A DNA stretch of 64,000 bases from NCBI GenBank assembly GCA_037783415.1, contig JAZGTN010000177.1, forward strand, positions 372,001-436,000, in the 5' to 3' direction. Below are positions 1 through 11,200 of this stretch, piece after piece. The notes under the pieces were generated by a model. It was not told the DNA's origin. It ran no database searches and saw only the letters and a program-made list of their open reading frames with translations. The stretch is from Leptasterias polaris (lineage: Eukaryota; Echinodermata; Asteroidea; Forcipulatida; Asteriidae). The translations under genes and the position numbers were made by a program. Within the stretch, counting starts at the first letter, position 1. Each line of letters begins with the position of its first letter.

Positions 1-2426
1 GTGTAGTGTTTGGGTCATTTGTGCAGTAACCAGTGCGATAAGCATAACAAGTTTCAAAGTTAAATCTTTCATTGAAAGTGTGACGGCTGGAGATAACCTG
101 CGTAAATAGTCAAACACAGTTTTTACATCCCATACAAAACTGTAACGGGGTGCCGGCGGTCTTAGAGTATAAACACCTTTCAGAAATCGTATAATTAAAG
201 GATGTGTTCCCACTGTTGCACCCCCCTCCAACACAACAAAGAAAGAGAGTGCACTGCGTGCAACGTTAAGTGAACTGTAGCTGAGTCCGAGCTCATAAAG
301 TTCAGTTAAAAAGGTAACGATTAGGACTGCATCTGCCTGCAAAGTATCACGTTTCCTGATACGGCAAAAGTTAAGCCATCGTGCAATGTACCCATTGTAC
401 TGTTTCCTAGTTGAATGCCTCCAGGATGACAGGATGATGTCTGTAGCCTTCTGTGGAACCCCTGTACTCTCAATGGATCTCCTGACAACCTGCAACAAAT
501 AAGTTCCAATTTGTTGTTAAGTGGGTGGCGAAGCCCTGAATGAGGTTGCGTCAAGAGGGTGCTTGATTTAGGCAATATCAATGGTTCCTGTACTAACATG
601 TTAAGCATTTGCGGAAACCAAGACTGTGATGGCCACTTTGGAACTACTACAATTCCTTCTGCTTTGTCTGCATTGATTTTCCCAATACATCTTCCAACCA
701 TACAAAATGGAGGGAAAGCATAAAAATTCAATGATTCCCAGTTCATAGATAAAGCATCAATAGCCTCTGCATCTGGGTCTGGTTTCCATGACACATATCG
801 TGGAAGCTGTGAATTTAATCGGGATGCAAAGAGATCAATCTCTGGTTTATCAAAATACTTCCATAAGTTACTAAATACTTTCTTATTTAGCATCCATTCT
901 GTTTCATCCTGAAATTCTCGAGACTTTTTGTCAGCCACTGTGTTTTGTGCACCAGGTAAGTGCACTGCTGAAACCCAAATGGATCTCTCTATGCACCAAC
1001 TCCACAACTGCTTTGCCAGTGAGTTACAATCTTCAGATTTAATGCCACCCATATGGGTTATGTAAGCTACGGCAGTGGTGTTGTCCAATTTTAACCTTAC
1101 ATGAACATTCATGAACAGAAGGATTTCAGAGCAAAGAAAGCTGCTAGGAGTTCAAGATAATTGATCTGATTTTCCCCCGCTCTAACAGTTTCACTGGAAT
1201 TCCAGCGTCCTCCAATGTGGGTGGAACCATTGGTGGCTCCCCATCCTTTACCCGATGCATCAGATGCAAGTACAATATCAGGATTTCCATGACAAATGCA
1301 GGAGAAAGATTGCCACACATTATTAATCCACCAAGTTAGTTCGATCTGGGATAGTACAGACAAGTGCATGTGTCTGTCAAAATGGCCACAATTAACTCGC
1401 AAAGCCATTGTTTTGTCTTTTTCCAACTGTCTGTAATGTAACGTGCCATACTGTACAGCTGGGAAAGAGGCTACGAGTTTGCCCACCACCATTGCTACAT
1501 GTTTTATTGTAGGCTTGTTTGTGTCCAGCAAAGACTGGCACACCTCTACAAGTTCTTGTTTCTTCGAGTCTGGCAAAGAAATTTTCATTTCTACTGAATT
1601 AATATTAAATCCCAAATAGTCAATGCTTTGTCGTGGTATAAAGATCGACTTGGTAGGATGGATGATGAATCCCAATTTTTCCAGGGTCTGGGCTGTAAGT
1701 TGAACAGATTGTTCAGCTTCCTCTTTAGAGGGTGCTACTATCAAAGTATCATCAATATATCCAGTTATTGTGTCCCATGCTACATGTACGTAACCTTGAA
1801 AATGGTGGCTTCAGGATCTTAGTAAAAATGCGAGGGCCAGAACTCAATTCATTTGGTAAAGCTGTGTATTGGTATAATGCATTATTCCATTTAAACTTAA
1901 GCAGTTTTCTACACTCTACCGCAATAGGTACAGAATAGTAGGCATCTTTAAGGTCAAGTGAGGCCATGTAGCAATTCGGCTGCACTAAATATGTTGCAGT
2001 TTCAAACGTATCCATTTTGAAATGTTTATAATCAATATATTGATTAAGCAATGAGAGATCCAAGATCATTCTCATACCACCATCTTTCTTCTTACGAGTA
2101 AAGATATTTGAGATAAACTGACCATTCTCATAACATGTGGGTTCAATGATCCGTTTCTCAAGGAGATTTTTTATTTCCTCAGAGACACATTGACTTTCCT
2201 CACGTGTAAGTTTATATGGAAATGGTGTAAAGAACTGGTGTGGAGGCCGACCCAGTTCCCCAAATTCTAGTTTATATCCTGTAATGGCCTGTAATATCAA
2301 CTTATCTGATGTAAGTTTTTCCCATTCATTGCGAAATAGCCTCAAACGACCACCTACCACCAAGCATTCTAAATTGTTTACAAACAAGTTTGAAAGACCT
2401 ACCTCACCTGCGGTAGAGCTTGTCAT
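1..2426 (-). pseudogene. DIRS-type retroelement ORF: RT, RNase H, tyrosine recombinase (frameshifted, cut by window edge)
   Basis: Read from right to left this is the polymerase ORF of a DIRS-like retroelement, which uses reverse transcriptase plus a tyrosine recombinase instead of an integrase. The RT fingers and palm lie at about 2426-1750, including SLDLKDAYYSVPI and, in another frame, GYIDDTLIV (catalytic YIDD near 1746-1757). RNase H follows: LASDASGKGWGAT near 1250, then NTTAVAYITHMGG and the DIRS-typical EIDLFASRLNSQLPRY down to about 540. From about 500 to 1 another frame reads the recombinase N-terminal part (STRKQY, then FLTELYELGLSYSSLNVARS); the catalytic half is outside the window. 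Three frame changes are visible, near 1760, 1110 and 500, so this copy cannot make the protein in one piece. The first coincides with loss of two bases in a CA run just before YIDD. The order RT-RH-YR is diagnostic of DIRS. Confidence 0.93.
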
Positions 2427-2440
2427 AGTACCAGCCTCGG

Positions 2441-3790
2441 TTAGGTCTGGGACAACTTCTTGGTCGGGTTTGCAGTTGTGTTCATGACACCAAACTGTTT
2501 CCGTTGATTTGGCCTGGTGTGGTTGCGGAAGTTTCGTTGTTGAAACGGTCTGTTTTTGAAGTTGTACTGTCCGCCTAAAAAAGAATTTCCAGCACCGCCA
2601 CCAGTTTTCCAGCCAGCAGCTTGATAGCGTTTATTCATGAAGTTCATGGGGTTGTATCCATGGTTTGAGTAAGGATGATAGTTCCCTCTCTGCATTCGTG
2701 CAAAACGCATCACCCCAACTGTTGCTTTTTGCTCCTCTTGGAGATCCTTAACTTGTTTGCCAAGGTCATCGCCAAACAGCATTTGGGTGACCTTGGTGGA
2801 TGGTTTGCACAAATGTGAAAATTTTTGGTTTATGTCTGGCCGAATGAGTTCCTTGCGAAGACAATTCATTTCGAAGTTAGCCGATGCTAACAACGCAAGG
2901 CCATCCTCTTGTTCAGTTGTCAAACCCGCCGAACCACATGCTTGTGCTAAAGCTGTGATGCCTTTAATGAGAGGCTTCTGAATTCTTTGCAATTTCAGGT
3001 CCCTTGAACGGGTTTTTGCCGTTATGTTGTCCCATATTTGTGGGTTGACTTTCGGGATCACCAAAGCCTCACAATTTTTTGGGCATTGATACTTGTCAGC
3101 AGTATCAGTCATATGTTTGTCCTCCAGTTTCTCCTTCATGAGAAAAGATAGGCTGTTTGCAACATCATCATTAATTGGATTACCAACACTGGATGGGACA
3201 GTAAATCTTGAAGCAAATCCTTGCTCTTTGCTCACCGTGACCGCGGTGTCATTCGATGTATCTTTGGACATTGGTCCCTGATCATTATTAGTCCCGGTAC
3301 TGCCGGTGGCGGTGTCCATTAAGACAACGCTGTTGTCGTCAGCGTAGCTGCCGTAGGTTGATGAAAAACAACCGTCTGACTCCGTGTGATTATCACACAT
3401 GCTCATGTCTGGGGCATTCATCGCCCCCATAATCATCTCTTGAAAATTTTGTGCGTTCATCGCCTGTTGTTCCAACAATTTTTCAAGCTTATCGACCTTT
3501 GCTAAAATGCCGTCTTCCTTGGTTTTACGGCATGGAGGTCGCTTATTCATGTCATTACCACCTTTGGTTTTTGAACTCCCTGCGCCAGCAGTTGGTACAG
3601 TTGCTGTACGCTGTTGTTCGGTGCCTTCGGCTACCAAGGCGGCGGCGGGTACGGGTACACTACCAGTAGTATTAGGTTTACACGCATTGACATTAGTCAT
3701 ACATGTATTGTTCGTTCGTGTTGTAGAACGTGTATTTTTTGTACTTTTCGTTCGATTTTCCACAGCATCGGCTGTTTCAGCCGCATCCAT
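2441..3790 (-). CDS. DIRS-type element ORF1 (Gag-like), intact
   Basis: An uninterrupted 449-residue frame immediately upstream of the RT/RH/YR frame in the same element, separated by about 14 bases. The N-terminal third is Ser/Thr/Asn-rich and low complexity. A short coiled-coil-like stretch (ILAKVDKLEKLLEQQAMNAQ) follows. The middle contains CPKNCEALVIPKVNPQIW, the block seen in DIRS ORF1 proteins of aquatic animals, then a helical region. The C-terminus is Arg/Asn/Gly/Phe-rich (about residues 370-430), suggestive of nucleic-acid binding. There is no classical CCHC knuckle. ORF1 being intact while the polymerase frame is broken may be chance. The start shown is the first ATG. Confidence 0.85.
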   Translation of the reverse strand: MDAAETADAVENRTKSTKNTRSTTRTNNTCMTNVNACKPNTTGSVPVPAAALVAEGTEQQRTATVPTAGAGSSKTKGGNDMNKRPPCRKTKEDGILAKVDKLEKLLEQQAMNAQNFQEMIMGAMNAPDMSMCDNHTESDGCFSSTYGSYADDNSVVLMDTATGSTGTNNDQGPMSKDTSNDTAVTVSKEQGFASRFTVPSSVGNPINDDVANSLSFLMKEKLEDKHMTDTADKYQCPKNCEALVIPKVNPQIWDNITAKTRSRDLKLQRIQKPLIKGITALAQACGSAGLTTEQEDGLALLASANFEMNCLRKELIRPDINQKFSHLCKPSTKVTQMLFGDDLGKQVKDLQEEQKATVGVMRFARMQRGNYHPYSNHGYNPMNFMNKRYQAAGWKTGGGAGNSFLGGQYNFKNRPFQQRNFRNHTRPNQRKQFGVMNTTANPTKKLSQT

Positions 3791-4083
3791 GATTATCCAG
3801 TAATTATACTGTGATAATAATTAAATTTTAAAGATGGATTTCAACCCGATTATGGTTGATAGAAAAACTGTGAAAAAGGTCAAGCGGTTACCGCTTTCCA
3901 TGCGTTGTAGCGATATGATTGCGCATGCGCGTAGCCGGACTCTCACGGAATCTCTCGCGAGATTTCGAAATAAAATAGCTGTTTCGCTGCGCTTGCTGCG
4001 AAACAGCTAATTATTGATATTTAAAAAAAAATGGCCAGAGGTTTCCCTACGGGAGGTGAGCCCGTTTTGACTGATTTCTATTC
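3791..4083 (-). repeat. DIRS 5' non-coding end with an 11-bp hairpin
   Basis: Non-coding DNA upstream of the ORF1 start. It has a GC-rich stretch (TGCGCATGCGC near 3922) and a perfect inverted repeat AGCTGTTTCGC (3977-3987) / GCGAAACAGCT (3998-4008) with a 10-base loop. DIRS elements carry inverted terminal repeats, and this segment is in the right place to be one. The exact outer boundary could not be fixed because the other end lies outside the window. Confidence 0.45.
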
Positions 4084-4599
4084 CAATAACATTTATTAAT
4101 TTCTATGAAAAGCACTGTTGAACAATGTTCCTAAATTCTTAGTAACTTACTCGGCATGCAAATAACTTGACAATAAAAATGCGAAAGGTTCCATCTTTTC
4201 TTTGGTTGTCCAGTAAACGGACAAACGAAAGCTACAGTAGAATTTTCCAGTTCCACTTCAATTCATCACTTGTTTCTCTTATAAAAAGATCACAGGCCAT
4301 TAAATTCCCATTATTCTCCCCTAATAAAAGTAAAACTACCAGAAACGATGTATAAATCTGACACTTCGATCGGCGTCCATGTTATTCACACGGCGATGCC
4401 GAACACATGCGTTGTGTGCATGTGCATGTGCATGTACATTCGGCCTAACAATGTACTGTAAAAGATTGACCGAAACTGGATTGCGCCATTCCCACCCCCT
4501 TTGTTACGTATTGGTTTATTAGTTTTCCAGCGGGAGTAAGAATTTAAAATATAATTTCTAGGCACAACCTCTTTTTTATCGACGTGCATAATAATCACT

Positions 4600-4821
4600 C
4601 AGATGCAGGGTGTCTTTGTTCGGTTGTTTTTGCACTTGGGGTCGAACGAATCACAGTTGAATAAATTGAGAACAAAATTGTCCTTTCGTGTTGCAGTTTT
4701 TAACACACGCGATTTAGATTTTGCGTCTTTTGCGTACTTTCTGCATATATTTCGTACCACCGTACTCAGATGTGAAAATGTGTGCATGGTACGCAAAATG
4801 CGTACAGGTTGGCAGGTCTGA
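4600..4821. mobile_element. DNA-transposon end, CAGACCTGCCAAC type
   Basis: The right edge (about 4808-4821) reads in reverse as CAGACCTGCCAACCTGTACG, closely matching the terminus of the complete element at 39447-40036 (CAGACCTCCCAACATGTACG). The interior has GCGTAC/GTACGC repeats. The left end was not found, so this is probably a truncated, CAG-ended (hAT-like) non-autonomous element. Confidence 0.5.
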
Positions 4822-4859
4822 AGCTTTGAAGGTTGTAAAAAGAACAAAAGTACCAATAC

Positions 4860-5037
4860 CTGGCCAGGGAACTTTGTAAGATTTGGCAGGTGAAAGTGAA
4901 AGTAGTACCTGTGGTGGTTGGAGCACTTGGCCCCATTTCGAAAGCACTTGGGAATTATCTAGATGAAATAGGGACAACTGTGAGGGTAGATCTGTTACAG
5001 AAGGCTGTAAATCTTTTGTATGCTGTGATAAAATGAA
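4860..5037 (+). pseudogene. Non-LTR retrotransposon (LINE) 3' end
   Basis: The plus strand reads ELCKIWQVKVKVVPVVVGAL followed by GPISKALGNYLDEI and VDLLQKAV, then a stop and an AATAATAATAA-type tail near 5037-5058. The VKVxVVPVVVGALG block is a common C-terminal signature of LINE polyproteins. The fragment is 5'-truncated, as expected for incomplete target-primed reverse transcription. It sits just left of a COG6 exon on the opposite strand. Confidence 0.7.
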
Positions 5038-5148
5038 ATAATAATGATAATAATAAAAAATTCCCCAAAAGGACCTGCGTTTCTGCTTACAAATAATTTA
5101 ACTGTTTTCATCACAGAAACATACAAATAATAGATTAAAAAAAGTTAC

Positions 5149-5280
5149 CTTAGCAAAATCATGATGTCTAGCATCTAATGGAACCACAGATGAATCATGG
5201 GACATTAGAATTTCTCTCAAAAGATTCAAATTTTGGACCAGGGTTGGAGTTGGTCCCAGGTCAGCAGGTGGTAATTCAAC
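5149..5280 (-). CDS. COG6: COG6 exon I (last visible)
   Basis: 132 bp, exactly 44 codons, reading [20 protein letters not shown] then [18 protein letters not shown] and HHDFAK. The acceptor is TTTACACAG and the donor GCTAAG|GTAACT. The next exon (toward the C-terminus) is not found in 1-5148, where a DIRS element fills the intron. Confidence 0.96.
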
Positions 5281-8200
5281 CTGTGTAAAAAAAGGAAAAT
5301 GTTATTCCAGCAATAAGAGAAAATTTTCACCTGAAAGAATTTGTAAACACAAAAAGTGCCCTCTGTTGGCTCCCCAGAGTGCCCTGTGAAATAGACACCT
5401 TGTTAGCTTCCTCTTTTCTTCTGCTGCTAAACACATTCACAAGATTGAGTTTAGTGGTGAAAGGGAGAGGAAGCTCTACAGGTAAATATCCTTTATATAC
5501 CCCAACCACACTTCTGTGATGGGGGAGTCTGGGGGAGTCTACGTCACTCTACTTACCTGTTGACTACATTAGCATAGGTTAGCACCATAAGAAGGTGGTA
5601 GGTACATGAGATGCTTCTGTAGGTACAAAGGGGCCTGGTGTAGACTGGTGTAGCACGAGTTGTACCCCGAAAGGGGGAAATGAGACTCACTGCAGTGGAT
5701 ATGTAGTGAATTCTTCCTTTTCTTTTGATGAATGGCCCAAAGATGTGGCCAGGGCCGGTATTCACGAAACTACTTAAGTCACCAAATAATAAGCACGAGG
5801 GGGGAACGATATGTAAACAATAGAAATACATGTATTTTGTAAACAATATAAATCTTTTTAGATTTGTTTAGATGGTTAGGGATTATAAAGAATAATACAT
5901 GTTTAAAATGTACCATCTGTTTAAAAAAATTGAGCCCACCCACCTTCCAAATATTCTTTACACCGAAAAACAAATTATTGCCACAAATGAAGAATTATAT
6001 GTTTTAGATCAATGCTCTTTCAGCAATCTTTCAACGAAGAAGATTAACTTATTATTAAAAACCAGCCATAATTCCTTAATTGGAAAACGTTATATTTTGG
6101 AAAACGTTAGATTCCGGTTACATCACCTTTAAAAATAACTATGACAATAATAATGACAGTTATTTCACATTCAATAGATTGAAAGAACAAAATTTACATT
6201 TATTCATCCCAAAAAGAAGTCAAATCAGGACTTGAATTCTCCTATACATTAGTTACGGAGCTCCACGAGTGCAAAAACAAGGCGATTTAAATAAACGAAC
6301 AATTGTCTTTGTCACACAGCAATTTGGAGGCAACCAACAATTACTCCATTGTGGAAATTGACAAGTCAATGTTTTGTCTTCATGGAGATTGTCTTAATAC
6401 TGGCTGCATGTACACTACATTGTACATTGCCCTGTGTGACATGAGCCGAAAATGAGTAGGGGCCTACAACACAAAATTTTATTTTACATTTCCCTTCCTC
6501 TTCAAAGGCAAAGTAAACTTTAGTGGGTTTTTTTAACAGTTCGATTGTTTTTAATCCCATATAAATGTAAATATACACAATCAAATTGACCTGTGAAAAT
6601 TTCATGTTAAAAGGTGATACAATTTTTTGAAAAATTGCCGAAAAACTGGAGCGGTTATGTCCACACATGGAAGAGTAATCGATTATTGAAATACACAATC
6701 TGAGAACATTTCATGCAGAAATGTTTCTCAGATTGAAAGGTTTTGAATTCTACCTCTAAAACCTTATTCCTTAGAAGGGAATCATTCCTCAAAATGTTAT
6801 CAATTATCATGCTGTAACAAGTGAGCTATTATGGTCAATAATTTGTTTTAGTAATTACCTAAAGGTATACCTTGCCTTTAAGAAACCATAAAGTTACAGA
6901 ATGATAAGATGGCAAGAAACATTTTTTTAAACTTCCGTTTTCATTTATATAACACAATTATGGTTGCCCGAAAACGTGTTTTAATGACCAAAAGCACGCT
7001 GCGAAAAGCTGCTGAGAATTTGAAAGTTGAATGTTTTTATAACACAGAGGACCCAATACACATTAAAAGTGAAATTGAATGACTGTTCTAATGAGCTTTA
7101 ATTTCGCACAAAATAGAACATATCGATGTTTAAATTGGCCACTTATTTGTCGAAAATCGCAGGGAAAACCTAGATACAAAATGTACAATTTGGGGAAATA
7201 CTGAAGAACAAAAAGCATCACCAAATATAGTATAAAAAAGACAACAAATAATTATAATTTATTGGTTTTGTAAACCCTGTTGAAGAACTGCTATTTGAAG
7301 GAGAATCAGTTCCTTCTCCAACTGAAGTTTTTTCGATTTCTACCTCTGCCTTTTTACGTTTCAATTTCGCATCTTCTTTTTTCCAGCATAATTAGTTTTC
7401 CGTACTCTTCTTCATTTCCTCCGACCTCCTTTTTGTAGGCATCATCGTTGATCTTCCATGACGAGTGCCTGACGATGATGGGACGGTGTTGGAGTCTGCC
7501 AACTCATCAATATTAGTGCTAAAGGTTTAAAATAATTTCAATACGGAATTAGCTTTCTTGTTTGCTTTTAGGAAGTATAATAACTATTCGGCTATACCAG
7601 TTATCAATTTCAAACCTATTGTTTTAAATCTTAATTTAACATTGTATGGATGTCCTGTCATGCATCACGTCACTGACTTTTCGTTTACAAATTTTCTTGG
7701 CGAGTATGATGTAAATGCTGTGCCAGCTCAACATAGTTCAAAGACTTTGGGACTAATGACTTTCTTTTAAAAAATATTTTAAAAAAACAACAGCAAAAAT
7801 AGTTTGGTTCAAAATGAAGTGTCAACCTCCGTCATTTACCCCGCCATTTTTATAAGTTTCGATGAGCAATATAAAAAAAATTACCTTTACCTGTCGTCCG
7901 GTGTTTCCGCAATGGAACCATGAGCAGCTGATGTGGCGACTGCAGGCTCCTCATCCGGAGGAAGGCTGTCAATTCTGCCAACGATCCCTACTATAGTTGG
8001 AGAGTTCTCTTCTATCAGGGTCATTAGTCTTTGGTCCATAGGACACAATTCCAGGTGGGCAGGTCCTCCTCCTTGAAAGAAATAGTTTTATTTTAAACAC
8101 CATGTAATTTTAGCCTTGACTTTTAGACATGCCACCAATTGTCACATTAATAGACAGACCCCTTTAGCTCCGCCCCTTGCCTTTTAATCAAGCACAGGGG

Positions 8201-11200
8201 GCGGGCCTAATTAATGGATTGGTCTATTATCAGTTACAAACACTTTTTCAATAACTTGCTAAAGCAAGAAAAGCTTAAGTGTTGAGAGTTTTCCAAAATG
8301 CCAAGCCTTAAAAGTCAATATTATATATTTTATGTACTGTGCATCTTCAAAGAACACCTACATAATAACTAAGGTTACTAATGGGGTGTTCTTTATGGAG
8401 GTATTATTTTATCTATTGGTTTTATTTTTATGATAAATTTACTTCATTTATTTTCATACCTAATTGCTTGTTCACTTCCCATTAATTAATGGTTTTAGTT
8501 ATCAATTCCAAAATGATTAATTGACCCATTATTTGATTGATTGGTGGACGGATTTGATTGGTTGATTGATGTAATTATTTATTTATTTATTTATCAATTT
8601 ATTTACTTATTTATTGAATATTATTATTAATTTTAAATAATTTTTATGATTATTATTATTTATTTTCTTCTTTTATTCATTTCTTCACATTTAAATGTAG
8701 TTATTGATAATAATTTTAATATCTATTTGTTCAGTACAATCTTTTAAAACAATTAAACAAATTAGTATTGCATACCGGTTTTCACTGATTCCTTTCGACA
8801 TTTTGAGGCTTCCTCCTTTATTTTACTGTTCATGTTCTGCCACTTCTTCTGTAATTCCGGAACAACTCGACGCACTGACGGGAAATGTGCATTTGCGCGA
8901 TTTGCCGCCACGCTTCATGCTTGACTTGAGAAGTCACCTTCGACGAAAACTTCGGTCGAAGCACATCGGCCCTCTTCTCCCATTCACTTAAGAGGAGCAA
9001 CTTTTCCTTCTCGGAAAAAATAGGTTTCCGGGCAGTCTTCTCCTTCAGGGTTGAGGCCATTGTTGTGTTACAATTCGTTACAACTGTTTTAGACCATGTA
9101 GTGTTAAAACGCACACGTCTAACATTTTTTCCAGTGTTAAAACATACTGCTTTTCTATCATTAATGCATGTCTAAATTCATATTGTGCGTGGGACGCGCG
9201 CGTATACTAAGTGAGGCCAACGCACAAAAACAAAAGAAAAACAATTTATATTAAAAATTAATATCCACACCCGTCATCTGTGGCACCGCTGTTGCACTAG
9301 GGGGTAATGATAATTGATTGATTGCCTCTGAGTCATCATAGTAACCATTGATGACGTATGTTTTGTGCGCATGTGCACTAACTTGATCTAAACAACTTAA
9401 CTTAGTAAGATTTAAGTGGGGTACTAAGATAAGTGGGTCCTTAGATGTTTTGTGAATAGCTACTTAAGCACCCGACTTAAGTTAGCGGGGTGCTTAAGAC
9501 TTAAGTGAAAACTTAAGCTCCACTAAGTTTAGTTTCGTGAATAACGGCCCAGGTGTACATCAACAAAGATCCCCATATTACCATTTAGAAGACTATCCTA
9601 ATCATCGTAATACTTGGTGCGGAAAGCGGTAACAAAAAGCTACAGAGCTGCCTTCGTCACTCCACTCTTCGTCCTACAATGTACCTTCAACAAGCGAGGT
9701 TCTTAGTTTACAGCACTTCTTCAATCTTATTAGTCTTCATAATTAGCATCGTGTACGCTGAGGTTACGTGGACCCTGATTGGCTCGGTGGTGTTTTCCCC
9801 TTACAACAGAGGGGTCCAGGTAACCAAGGCTTACGTTACTTCACTTAAACAAGTCCCAGAAGTCTACGGGCATTTCTTGTGTGTAAATATAGTCATTCAT
9901 TTAAGCCTCAGAAATCATAGGCAAACTTTTTCTTTACTGTTCGGCAGATGCGAACATTTTCCTTCTTTTTGATAAGCTTCTTCTTTCTAGCCTATTTCAC
10001 TCCACTGCAGGAGGAAAGCCTCTTCACCAATTCTCCATTTCCTTCTATTCTGCGCTGTCTGTTGCCAAGCAATGCCCCTATATGTACTTAGTTCATCTCT
10101 CCATCTTCTGTTTTGTCTCCCTCTTTTTCTTGTACGGTTTCTTGGAGTCCAGTTGGTTGTTTTGCATGCCCACCAGTTGTCATATCTCCTTGCTAGGTGA
10201 CCTGCCCATCTTCATTTCTTTGATTTGATGGTCTTAATGATATCCTGCACTCTTTCTTAGGTCCTCGTTCGTCACCCTGTCCTTCTTTGTTACTCCTATC
10301 ATTATTCTTTCCATAGCCCTCTCTGTCACCCTTAGTTTTTTCTCAAGTCGTTTGGTGGTTGTCCATGTCTCGGCACCATACGATAGGACAGGTATGATGC
10401 ACTGATCGAATACCTGCCTTTTCAGGGATATAGGAAGGGTGTGGTCTCAAAAGATGTGGCTGAGTGTGCCAAACTTCACCCATCCTAACTGGATTCTTCT
10501 CTTTATTTCATCTCCTGTTTCGTTATTGAAGGTGATCTTTCCCAGATAGATGTACATGTAGTGGTCAACAATCTCCAAATCTTTTCCCTGAGCAGCTATT
10601 TTGAAGTTTTGAATATTGCTACTCATCATGACCTTTGTTTTCTTGATGTTTATGAGGCACACCTTACTACTTTCATCAGCAAGCTCTTGAATCATTCCCT
10701 GGAGTTCCTCTGGGGTGTGACTGAAAATGAGGATATCATCAGCAAATCTGAGATGGGTGAGATGTTCTCCATCTGTCGAGATCCCTTTATCACTCCAGTC
10801 GATATTCTTAAAAAGAATTCTTTGATAAGCATTAGCGTCTAAATAAAATACTGCTTATCCACTAAAGGTATGCAAGATGCTTTTTGGTGAGTGAAGGGGC
10901 ATTGCCCACCCTTAAAGGTAGACCGGCATAAGTCAAGCATCCACAGGGACATGATGCATTGTTCCCTGCGTGAAGAGAACATAACCAAGATAATGAATGC
11001 ACTCATACAAATGAGTATAAAATCACTTTGAGATGACAGAGAAGGAGTCCCTGTGCTGGTCATTCTGAGAAGTAAGTGATTGAAAGACCAAATGATTAAT
11101 CTTGGAAAAGCCATCCATGGGGAGAAACTTGACAGCCTTGGAAAACTGGTGAGGGGCTTAGCCCCCCCAGTAAAAGTTTTATAGAAGGGATGGCGCAAGG

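Larger units (their letters stand above)
5752..9550 (-). mobile_element. PIF/Harbinger-like DNA transposon (no transposase recognised)
   Basis: Terminal inverted repeats are visible: the left end reads GGGCCGGTATTCACGAAACT and the right end, reversed, GGGCCGTTATTCACGAAACT, followed by AACTTAGT/CTTAAGT-rich subterminal DNA at 9390-9540. GGGCC(G)TATTCAC termini are typical of PIF/Harbinger. A broken Myb/SANT-like accessory gene lies inside on the minus strand. Flanking trinucleotides do not match, so no target duplication can be claimed. I see no DDE transposase between 5.8 and 7.2 kb, which is AT-rich. Confidence 0.65.
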